Positions 1 to 5,055 are shown, numbered from the stretch's first letter. The stretch is DNA of 5,229 nucleotides from Candidatus Poseidoniaceae archaeon (GCA_029250345.1 JAQXFL010000176.1:1-5229); one strand, 5' to 3'. The notes: generated from the sequence alone by a model not told the origin. Translations and numbers: made by a program.

Positions 1-1
1 T

Positions 2-940
2 GGCACCGGATCCGATGATGATGATACGAACAAAACCGGAGATGTATTGGCAATTATTAGTGACGGGAAAAAGGTGGAAAACCTCGCTATTGAAGTTAAA
101 TTCTCCAGTAGTTATGGTCTCGGTGATATCGAAACAGGCGGCCGCAGCAACCCCAAAAGTTCATTCCGAAGCCAAGGTGATACTGCAATTGGACAACTTC
201 TTGAGACGCGTTCTACAAAAAACTCAAACATTTCTATTTTTGTGATGAACGAACGACTCAATCCAATCAATGAAATAGGTGATCAACAGATTTTATTTTA
301 CCCTGAAGTGTTTGGATTTATAGTCAAAGTTGATTCGGAAAATAATAATTTTACTTATCTAGAAATCGCTTACGAAATTGCTCGCTCGATGACTCTTGCT
401 TCAAGACCACTGGATAACTTACACTTTGATGTGATTCAATTTCTTCTCACCGAACTGAATTTCTTACTTAAAAGAGATAAACATTACAAAGATATAGCAA
501 ACAATATTCGAAGGAGTATCATAGATTCTCACGACAAATTATTGAAGAGTATCGACAATGATGTGGCTCTCTTGGATGCAGAGATAAGTGCCCTCAATCT
601 AGCTGTCGACAAAACCATGAGTGTTCTTGAAAATTACCTCGAAACCGGTGTTTTGGAGCCTGACGATGCATGGGCCATTTACAGTAGGAAACGAGAACAA
701 ATGGAATGGGCACAAAAGAAAGCCGAAACAAAAGAATGGATGGCTCTCGCTTCAAACCTAACTGAACGTGAAGACACGCCGATTGAAACGGCCAAAGACA
801 CTTCAGAGCCTATGGACACAAAACCTACTGGAAAGAATCTCGAGGGCTTGAAAAAGACGGAATTGGTAGAACTATGCGTCGAAAAAGGTTTAGCGAAATC
901 TGGAACAAAAGACCAACTCATTGCTCGCCTCAACGAGTGA
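2..940 (+). CDS. Probable PD-(D/E)XK nuclease with C-terminal SAP domain, 5' partial
   Basis: The frame is open from base 2 without a stop, so the true start lies outside the window; 312 residues are visible. The N-terminal visible part looks like the core of a PD-(D/E)XK nuclease. There is an acidic stretch, then GD (Asp14), then after a 17-residue spacing the E-V-K triad (Glu31, Lys33), followed by a Q-L-L-E helix near residue 70. Residues about 155-210 are charged and helical, possibly coiled coil. The last about 35 residues match the SAP consensus (GLKKTEL, then GL, SGTKDQLI and RL), a helix-extension-helix DNA-binding module. Inferred role: DNA cleavage, with SAP as the DNA anchor. A TTG at 47 has a GGAG 5 nt upstream, but starting there would remove the catalytic Asp, so I prefer a partial gene. 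Arginine codons are mostly CGN (9 of 13), unlike the minus-strand genes. Its TGA is the last thing before the opposing tRNA-like element. SAP is firm; the nuclease call is probable; the substrate is unknown. Confidence 0.7.
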   Translation, partial: GTGSDDDDTNKTGDVLAIISDGKKVENLAIEVKFSSSYGLGDIETGGRSNPKSSFRSQGDTAIGQLLETRSTKNSNISIFVMNERLNPINEIGDQQILFYPEVFGFIVKVDSENNNFTYLEIAYEIARSMTLASRPLDNLHFDVIQFLLTELNFLLKRDKHYKDIANNIRRSIIDSHDKLLKSIDNDVALLDAEISALNLAVDKTMSVLENYLETGVLEPDDAWAIYSRKREQMEWAQKKAETKEWMALASNLTEREDTPIETAKDTSEPMDTKPTGKNLEGLKKTELVELCVEKGLAKSGTKDQLIARLNE

Positions 941-1003
941 GCCCCTGCCTGGAATCGAACCAGGTCCTCTGCTTACGCAGCGTGCGCCGTACACCAAGGG
1001 AGT
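940..1003 (-). tRNA. tRNA-like element lacking a normal anticodon arm (degenerate tRNA or tRNA mimic)
   Basis: Read on the minus strand from 1003, the parts fall in tRNA order. First comes ACTCCCT as a possible 5' acceptor strand, then TG and a D-arm GTGT/GCAC around ACGGC, like the D-arms of the two tRNA-Arg genes in this window. Next is a 4-bp stem CTGC/GCAG closed by GTAA where a 5-bp stem and 7-nt loop should be. A 4-nt variable region follows, then a perfect T-arm CCTGG-TTCGATT-CCAGG, and finally AGGGGCT. The acceptor pairs 6 of 7 only if one extra C after the T-arm is allowed. There is no U33-flanked anticodon and no encoded CCA. It overlaps the nuclease stop codon by one base. It could be a decayed tRNA, an attachment-site remnant, or a structured tRNA mimic. 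An alternative closure pairs the last seven bases before the 3' end (941-947) with 1082-1088 (6 of 7) and would give a longer RNA of about 150 nt. Confidence 0.4.
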
Positions 1004-1108
1004 CCCAATCGGGCTACCACCATTCAAGCATCACCACTTTGTGCAATCACGTGCCAAAGTGCGTGTCCCCATTCTCTGGGCCAGTGGCAGTCGTGTGCTT
1101 GAAAATCA
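1004..1108. other. Non-coding gap between the operon end and the tRNA-like element
   Basis: No reading frame here is convincing. Besides the hairpin at 1035-1061 there are two small stems: CCCGATTGGG on the minus strand at about 1004-1013, directly before the tRNA-like element, and CCCAGAGAATGGG at about 1068-1080. The 3' end of the operon transcript must fall here or inside the tRNA-like element. RNA processing at a tRNA-like structure could define that end. Confidence 0.4.
1035..1061. other. 10-bp bulged hairpin in the convergent intergenic region
   Basis: CACTTTG (1035-1041) pairs with CAAAGTG (1055-1061). After a single bulged T, GCA (1043-1045) pairs with TGC (1052-1054), leaving a six-base loop. 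The hairpin lies between the end of the minus-strand operon (1109) and the tRNA-like element. No T-run follows on either strand, so it is not a standard intrinsic terminator. It may stabilise the 3' end of the operon transcript or be part of a larger RNA with the tRNA-like element. Confidence 0.45.
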
Positions 1109-1390
1109 TCAACTCGGAGCATCAACCTCTGCTAATGCTCCAGCAATCATCGGCCAGTGGAACTGGAAGGCTTCATCGCTCATCGAGTAAATGTCATCCT
1201 GCCACTGGTTGAATCTCCTGTGCGACCTCCATTCAACAAATTCTTGTCTACTCTTGTCTGGAAAGTAGATGTCGAACAGCTGCATCGAGGTGTACATAGG
1301 ATCACCATGTTGAGAATGGATGGAAACAAGACTCAACGGCCAGTTATCCGCCACTGCAAGATAACATTGCAGGTATCTGTCGCTATTCAC
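1109..1390 (-). CDS. Unknown 93-aa protein, last gene of the minus-strand operon
   Basis: I do not recognise this protein. It is 93 residues, rich in Trp (4) and aromatic residues, with a basic stretch near residues 55-60 (WRSHRRF) and an acidic C-terminus. No signal peptide or membrane segment is visible. The frame is open up to an ATG at 1447, but the start chosen is GTG at 1390. A strong SD, GGAGGG, sits 6 nt upstream of it, and GTGAATAG overlaps the stop of the 514-aa gene by 8 nt, a classic coupled junction. All five arginines are AGA or AGG, as in the rest of the operon. It may work with the 514-aa protein, because the two are translationally coupled. Function unknown. Confidence 0.62.
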   Translation of the reverse strand: MNSDRYLQCYLAVADNWPLSLVSIHSQHGDPMYTSMQLFDIYFPDKSRQEFVEWRSHRRFNQWQDDIYSMSDEAFQFHWPMIAGALAEVDAPS

Positions 1391-2927
1391 TTGAATCCCT
1401 CCTTCTCCATCTTGGCGAAAGGTTGTGTTCGAGATATTCGTCTTCATCCATGTAAACTACGGTCAACTCAAGGGTTGTCGGTTGCCTTGGCGCATCGGAA
1501 CCTAATGCATAGTAGTAGGCTTCAACTCCATCCATGACTTCTCTAACCGTCGCAGTTCCGTACGCTACCGTGACAATTTCTCTGCACTCAAAGTACCTCG
1601 TGTTGTGGTGGGTAAGCGCAAAGGATTGTGCCTTTGCATGCTTGATGAGGAGCTTCGCCAAATGCGGTGTTGCAGACTCACCCGACCATTGAAGTCCAGA
1701 AATCGGATTTGACTCCCATGAATGTCTGGTTTGTAGGACCGTGGTTTGATGCATCCACCACGGACATCTTGCTTTCACCTGTTGGGTCAGTTTATGCCTC
1801 ACAGCCAATGCTGCATGTTTCGTATACAACGCAGGGGCCAGTTCAATCAAGTCACCATGCACAAGATTGAGCACGAAGTTCTCTCCCGAAAGTTTGTATG
1901 ACCTCTTGTTGAGTTCTTTTTGCAGACATTTGGGATGATTGATAAGCCACTGTAAGTAACTCGAATACGCTTCATACGGCCATGCAAACCTCGGAGGAAC
2001 TGGAGTTTTGAACGTCAAACCTTCTTCCCTACCGTCCATGTAAATCGTCGACCATGTGTCGTGCCAATTCTCCCAAGTAATCGCATTCGGGTGAATGCTC
2101 TCCTCGGTTTCATTGTCCAACATTCTCTGGACTTGAGACGGACTCAAGCCCATTTCAGGCACGGTATTCCAAAACCACGGTTTGATTTCCTCAAACCAAT
2201 CGGTGTGGCCGAGTGGGCTGTTTGCTGAGTGGTGAACTTTGTACACCGTTGCAGCATATGTTTGCATCTCATGATTGACGTTTTCACCAAGCCATTCAAC
2301 ATCGCATACCTGTTCCATAAACGAATGCGGGCCGACAGGGAATGTTTTGCCAACATGGTTGAACCATCTGCATCCGCCTTCGCCCATTTCTCTGTGCTTG
2401 TGGTCAACAATGACAAGACCTCCATCTCTAATTTTGGCGACGTATTGCGCCATCATATCTGCAAATGCATGCTCATCCCTGGTGATGAATCCGTCAATCC
2501 AAGAGAACCAATCGACATACAAAACATCGACAGGTGGGGCATTAGAGAGAAACTCATAGGCTTCTCCACCTACATGAATCTGCCAATGCGGAACATCGAT
2601 GCAGACTTTCCTGAACACTGGATATCCTTGAGATGTGTCGTGCAATCTTTGGTAGACAGCGTGATTGACTGTGTCTGCATGATACGGCCACTCATCCGGA
2701 CAACACGGTCCAAAGTCTACAAGAACGTGAACAAACGGGTGTCCTGCATCTTCAAACAAACTCATGCTCGCATGATAATGCTGAGCCGCTGCAGGATGAG
2801 CAATAACCAGCGGTCTGTCCTTATCGACCTCAATCGGCAAACCGATGCCAAGCTGGTTGTCTTCACCGTAGGTGACGCACATTCCAAATCCTTCGAGGGT
2901 CAGTTTCCTCGCCATACTTTGGCTCAT
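1383..2927 (-). CDS. Unknown 514-aa protein, possible Rossmann/methyltransferase-like N-terminal half
   Basis: I cannot assign this protein to a family with certainty. Residues about 65-180 have the order of a class I SAM-dependent methyltransferase. A hydrophobic strand ends in LVDFGPC (69-75, compare motif I DxGxG). A helix follows, then a strand ending in Asp111, a strand VDVLYVD (133-139), a helix (152-166), and a strand GGLVIVD (169-175). Motif I is degenerate (no second Gly), so it could equally be an inactive or different Rossmann-type fold. The C-terminal about 330 residues match nothing I know; they are rich in Trp (19 in the whole protein), His and acidic residues, and end in a basic cluster (RWRRR). 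Start is ATG at 2927: GAGGTG is 6 nt upstream and TAATG overlaps the stop of the peptidase gene. A GTG at 2936 sits inside that SD and was rejected. All 23 arginines are AGA/AGG. Methyltransferase role is a weak inference. Confidence 0.75.
   Translation of the reverse strand: MSQSMARKLTLEGFGMCVTYGEDNQLGIGLPIEVDKDRPLVIAHPAAAQHYHASMSLFEDAGHPFVHVLVDFGPCCPDEWPYHADTVNHAVYQRLHDTSQGYPVFRKVCIDVPHWQIHVGGEAYEFLSNAPPVDVLYVDWFSWIDGFITRDEHAFADMMAQYVAKIRDGGLVIVDHKHREMGEGGCRWFNHVGKTFPVGPHSFMEQVCDVEWLGENVNHEMQTYAATVYKVHHSANSPLGHTDWFEEIKPWFWNTVPEMGLSPSQVQRMLDNETEESIHPNAITWENWHDTWSTIYMDGREEGLTFKTPVPPRFAWPYEAYSSYLQWLINHPKCLQKELNKRSYKLSGENFVLNLVHGDLIELAPALYTKHAALAVRHKLTQQVKARCPWWMHQTTVLQTRHSWESNPISGLQWSGESATPHLAKLLIKHAKAQSFALTHHNTRYFECREIVTVAYGTATVREVMDGVEAYYYALGSDAPRQPTTLELTVVYMDEDEYLEHNLSPRWRRRDSSE
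1397..1402 (-). promoter_or_regulatory. Shine-Dalgarno GGAGGG deciding the GTG start at 1390
   Basis: GGAGGG lies inside the end of the 514-aa gene, 6 nt from the GTG. No comparable site stands in front of the upstream ATG at 1447, so this site decides the start of the 93-aa gene. Confidence 0.65.
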
Positions 2928-3472
2928 TATACACACCTCGGATGGCCAAGTGGAACGACTCTGAAGATTCTCTTGGTCTGTCTTTCAAGCCTTGCATAGT
3001 CATGCGCAGCAACGACGCCACCTGAATGATTATGCTTTGCAGTGTCGTAGATGGTGTCCTTGTGCAGGGTGACGATGTGAGCAGTGCAGAGTTTGCCCTT
3101 TGCGTCAGGGTCACTTGGAGGATTCTCTGAGTAGAAGCACAAAAAGAACAAATCGTTGTGTTCAACAAGTTCCTCGATGTAATGCTCTATTCTTCTCAAA
3201 TCATGGTTGCAATAGGCCAATTGCATCCCGTAGGGTTTGAGTGCATTGGACCAAGAGTGGGGTGATTGTGAGTTGGTGATTTTCTTGAAATCATCCGGGC
3301 CCACATCCGCACCCGTCGTTCTTGCAATCATCGCCAACGTGGTCGCTACACACGAAGGGCCAAGCTGCTTGTCATGCTCAATGCTGATGTCTCTGAAGTA
3401 CGGGCCTTCAAGTTCTCCAGGGTCAGAAGCATCCCATAGGGGAGCGCTCGCATTCGGTTTCCAAGCGAACAT
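2927..3472 (-). CDS. C39/papain-like cysteine peptidase, 181 aa
   Basis: The chain has the marks of a C39-like (papain-fold) cysteine peptidase. A Gln (Q36) lies five residues before the candidate nucleophile in QLGPSC (Cys41), at the start of a helix CVATTLAMIARTTG. Later comes a strand CTAHIVTLHKDTIYDT with His132 and Asp143, spaced like the His and Asp of the C39 triad. No transmembrane or ABC-transporter part is present, so it is a stand-alone domain, not a bacteriocin exporter. There is no signal peptide, so it probably acts in the cytoplasm. Start is ATG at 3472, which overlaps the preceding stop as TAATG with AAAGGAG 8 nt upstream; a GTG at 3481 was rejected because it has no SD spacing. 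It is coupled to the small CxCxxC gene upstream, which makes that peptide or the 514-aa protein a candidate substrate or partner (inference). All nine arginines are AGR. Confidence 0.75.
   Translation of the reverse strand: MFAWKPNASAPLWDASDPGELEGPYFRDISIEHDKQLGPSCVATTLAMIARTTGADVGPDDFKKITNSQSPHSWSNALKPYGMQLAYCNHDLRRIEHYIEELVEHNDLFFLCFYSENPPSDPDAKGKLCTAHIVTLHKDTIYDTAKHNHSGGVVAAHDYARLERQTKRIFRVVPLGHPRCV
2934..2939 (-). promoter_or_regulatory. Shine-Dalgarno GAGGTG deciding the ATG start at 2927
   Basis: GAGGTG is 6 nt from ATG 2927 and lies within the last codons of the upstream peptidase gene. It excludes the in-frame GTG at 2936, which would fall inside the site. Confidence 0.65.
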
Positions 3473-3693
3473 TACAACCACTCCTTTGAGAACTCGTCAT
3501 CGAAGGAATGCTGAGCATCTTCCGGGACTGCAACAGTTCTTTTCTCACAACCGCTGCAACCACAGTCTTCAGTTTGCCATTCAGTCATAGCATCCATTTT
3601 CATTCCCGTGTATTCCATCTGCTGTTGCATGTAAGCAACAAACATCGCTATTATCGCATTTATGTCTATATTTTCATTGTTTTCCTTTTTCAT
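3472..3693 (-). CDS. Small 73-aa protein with CxCxxC cysteine cluster
   Basis: No family is recognised. The N-terminus is charged and Asn/Glu-rich. Residues 11-22 form a short hydrophobic helix (INAIIAMFVAYM), too short and too weak for a sure membrane segment. Residues 44-49 are CGCSGC, which could bind a metal or be a modification site. The C-terminal third is acidic. The start is ATG at 3693 with GAGGTG 5 nt upstream; that SD overlaps the TGA of the 265-aa gene, leaving only a 9-nt gap. The stop overlaps the peptidase start (TAATG). Its size, its cysteine cluster and its place directly before a cysteine peptidase resemble a precursor-plus-peptidase pair, but no Gly-Gly cleavage site or known leader is visible, so a small accessory or zinc-binding protein is equally possible. 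Its only arginine is AGA. Confidence 0.68.
   Translation of the reverse strand: MKKENNENIDINAIIAMFVAYMQQQMEYTGMKMDAMTEWQTEDCGCSGCEKRTVAVPEDAQHSFDDEFSKEWL
3481..3487 (-). promoter_or_regulatory. Shine-Dalgarno AAAGGAG deciding the ATG start at 3472
   Basis: AAAGGAG stands 8 nt before ATG 3472 and directly abuts the in-frame GTG at 3481, which therefore cannot be served by it. Confidence 0.6.
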
Positions 3694-3702
3694 ATTCTCA
3701 CC

Positions 3703-4500
3703 TCATTGGTACTCCCAATCTTGATCAGGTCTTCCACCTGGCCATTCTCTTTCCATGAATTCATGGTGCTCGATATCTGCGAGGTCTTGTTCAAACATCA
3801 TTCTCCAGATATCAGTATCATCGATGCAAAGTTGCATGAGCGTTTGCAGTGCAAGGGGGAAGGTCTCTTCCTCCTGTCTCTCAATACAGAACCTGTTACC
3901 GTGCGTGTATCTTGTCCATTGCCCACCAAAAGTGGGTACGTGTTCAGGGCACTGCCAGTATGCCTCAAGTGAGTGTTCAATCTCATGCCTTGAGAAAAAC
4001 AGCAATGTGTTTCTCTTCCACGGCGGCCCGAGCTGTCCAGTTCTTGCTGCATTGGTCTTTTGATAATGCTCAACGAGACTTCTAGGTGAGACCCAATATT
4101 CGTATTCGAGACATATGTCAAAGGTGAACTGATGCCCAAACCTTCCATCAATAATAGCAGTGTAGCCGTCAATAGTGATTGCCTCATTTGTATGAATGAA
4201 TTCCATAAAACTGAGCCAGTGTTGTCTTTCAACACAGATTTCAGGCGTATCTCTTTCCACATCTTCAAAGTGCAATGCATCGTTCATCGAAGTAAGAACA
4301 AGTTCCCAATCTGGCCACACCTTCCATGGCGTCCCATCTTTTCTGTGTTGATGGTTGTAGGCTGAAAAAATCTTCAGCAGCTGCTCCATTGGCTCATGAT
4401 TTGCATCATGGTCGATGGCTTCGATATCAGGATGGACGTCGCCGTCCCATCCGTGTTCATTCTGTTTCTGGTTTTGGTTTTGGTTTGTTTTTTTATTCAT
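3703..4500 (-). CDS. Unknown Trp/His-rich 265-aa protein, first gene of the operon
   Basis: Not recognised. The N-terminus (residues 5-14) is an Asn/Gln-Lys low-complexity run encoded by a repeated six-base unit. The rest is acidic, with 12 Trp (4.5%), and shows no signal peptide or membrane segment. HEIEH at 172-176 resembles a zinc-peptidase HExxH, but it has a charged residue in a position that is normally uncharged and I see no clear third ligand, so I do not call a protease. Start is ATG at 4500 with AAGGAAG about 7 nt upstream. The frame continues open to 4596, but that part reads through the tRNA-Arg(GCG) gene. Only 45 nt separate the ATG from the tRNA CCA, so the gene is either co-transcribed with the tRNAs or driven by a promoter in that gap. 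All 14 arginines are AGR. The seven-A run at codons 2-4 could allow slippage. Confidence 0.75.
   Translation of the reverse strand: MNKKTNQNQNQKQNEHGWDGDVHPDIEAIDHDANHEPMEQLLKIFSAYNHQHRKDGTPWKVWPDWELVLTSMNDALHFEDVERDTPEICVERQHWLSFMEFIHTNEAITIDGYTAIIDGRFGHQFTFDICLEYEYWVSPRSLVEHYQKTNAARTGQLGPPWKRNTLLFFSRHEIEHSLEAYWQCPEHVPTFGGQWTRYTHGNRFCIERQEEETFPLALQTLMQLCIDDTDIWRMMFEQDLADIEHHEFMEREWPGGRPDQDWEYQ
4461..4487 (-). repeat. Short six-base tandem repeat encoding an N/Q run
   Basis: About three imperfect copies of CAAAAC or CAGAAA on the minus strand give alternating Asn and Gln/Lys residues near the N-terminus of the 265-aa protein. Together with the adjacent seven-A run this is a low-complexity tract prone to length change. 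Confidence 0.6.
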
Positions 4501-4520
4501 CTTTTCACTTCCTTGTTTTG

Positions 4521-4529
4521 AGTATACCA
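4521..4529 (-). promoter_or_regulatory. Candidate extended -10 promoter element TGGTATACT
   Basis: TATACT (4526-4521) matches five of six bases of the bacterial -10 consensus and is preceded by TG with one spacer base. It lies in the 45-nt gap between tRNA-Arg(GCG) and the ATG at 4500, so a transcript would start close to the SD. I see no good -35. If the host is archaeal the same AT-rich site could be a TATA-like element. Read-through from the tRNA promoter is an alternative way to express the operon. Confidence 0.35.
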
Positions 4530-4545
4530 TCTCCATGGTTGCGAA

Positions 4546-4620
4546 TGGCAGGGGCACCGGGAGTCGAACCCGGGTCTGAAGAATCGCAATCTCCAATGCT
4601 ATCCGTTACACCATGCCCCT
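4546..4620 (-). tRNA. trnR: tRNA-Arg, anticodon GCG, with encoded CCA
   Basis: A complete cloverleaf is readable from 4620. The acceptor AGGGGCA/TGCCCCT has 7 bp, and the D-arm GTG/CAT carries A20 (GGATAG), the arginine identity base. The anticodon stem GGAGA/TCTTC encloses loop TTGCGAT with GCG at 4587-4585. The variable region has 4 nt, the T-arm is CCGGG-TTCGACT-CCCGG, and discriminator G is followed by an encoded CCA (4548-4546). It should read CGC and CGU. GCG is the usual archaeal anticodon for this box, whereas most bacteria use ACG with inosine; this is a weak hint about the host. It follows tRNA-Arg(UCG) by 14 nt and precedes the operon by 45 nt. Confidence 0.93.
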
Positions 4621-4634
4621 CTGAGAGAAACAGG

Positions 4635-4706
4635 CGGAGGTACCCGGACTCGAACCGGGGTCCAGGGATTCGAAATCCCTGATGCTATCCACTACACCAT
4701 ACCTCC
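4635..4706 (-). tRNA. trnR: tRNA-Arg, anticodon UCG
   Basis: The cloverleaf from 4706 has acceptor GGAGGTA/TACCTCC (7 bp), a D-arm GTG/CAT with A20 in GGATAG, and anticodon stem AGGGA/TCCCT around loop TTTCGAA with anticodon TCG at 4673-4671. The variable region has 4 nt, the T-arm is CCCGG-TTCGAGT-CCGGG, and the discriminator is G. The three bases after the discriminator are CCT, so CCA would have to be added by an enzyme, unlike its neighbour. It reads CGA, and CGG by wobble; with the GCG tRNA all four CGN codons are covered. The two tRNAs share most of the D-arm and probably arose from related genes. Confidence 0.93.
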
Positions 4707-4920
4707 ATGCTGTTTCTAAAGCAACAGCGGTTGCACAAACGTTTGACGTATATGCAGCTCCGCTGCTCAAGCCCAGATCAGTCGCATTAACTGCGATGAC
4801 GGAGGGCCCGCTTCAACGAATCTTGATTGTCGAATTCTGGGTCCCTCATGTTCTTCACCTGTTCCGGATTGATTAACCCAAGGGGGGTTTACCGGATAAG
4901 TCTTTCGGTCAAAGTGAGGT

Positions 4921-4930
4921 TTTCCGGAAA
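4921..4930. repeat. Perfect 10-bp palindrome TTTCCGGAAA
   Basis: A fully symmetric ten-base site in the non-coding region, of the size and form of a dimeric repressor operator. CCGGA recurs nearby at 4864, 4892 and 5026. Confidence 0.4.
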
Positions 4931-5010
4931 TCTAGGTGAGACGCATGTGCGCGGAAACATACCCTACCTGCGTGTGCGCGTGTCATACATAGAGGGAAAA
5001 ATAACACTCA

Positions 5011-5052
5011 GGCGAAGATTGTCCACCGGAGGAAATTTCTTCGCCGGTTTTT
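5011..5052 (+). terminator. Terminator-like hairpin followed by five T
   Basis: GGCGAAGA (5011-5018) pairs perfectly with TCTTCGCC (5038-5045) over a 19-nt loop, then GG and TTTTT. The loop is long and no plus-strand gene clearly precedes it, so its use as a terminator is uncertain. An alternative pairing ACCGG (5025-5029) with CCGGT (5044-5048) competes with it. Confidence 0.35.
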
Positions 5053-5055
5053 CCG

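Noticed and set aside
47..49. TTG at 47 with GGAG upstream as the true start of the nuclease gene
   Set aside because: The frame is open to the window edge and the start would remove the GD that best fits the catalytic Asp, so a 5'-truncated gene is more likely.
1076..1160. GGCCAGTGG occurring at about 1079 and 1152
   Set aside because: A nine-base repeat is not significant, and the second copy is inside the 93-aa gene.
1391..1447. ATG at 1447 as start of the last operon gene
   Set aside because: It would overlap the 514-aa gene by 65 nt and has no SD, while GTG at 1390 has GGAGGG at ideal spacing and a coupled overlap.
2229..2999. 256-codon open frame on the plus strand
   Set aside because: It lies opposite the 514-aa and peptidase genes, which have SD sites, coupled starts and, for the peptidase, recognisable motifs. 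It is a shadow frame.
3973..3987. HEIEH (zinc-peptidase HExxH motif) in the 265-aa protein
   Set aside because: The fourth position is Glu, which is normally uncharged in this motif, and no convincing third zinc ligand follows; short motif matches are common in a His/Glu-rich protein.
4501..4596. Upstream extension of the 265-aa gene to a start at 4596
   Set aside because: This part translates the tRNA-Arg(GCG) gene and the leader; the ATG at 4500 has its own SD.
4081..4942. Twelve-base repeat TCTAGGTGAGAC at 4081 and 4931
   Set aside because: One 12-mer match in 5 kb is about what chance gives; one copy is inside a gene and the flanks differ.
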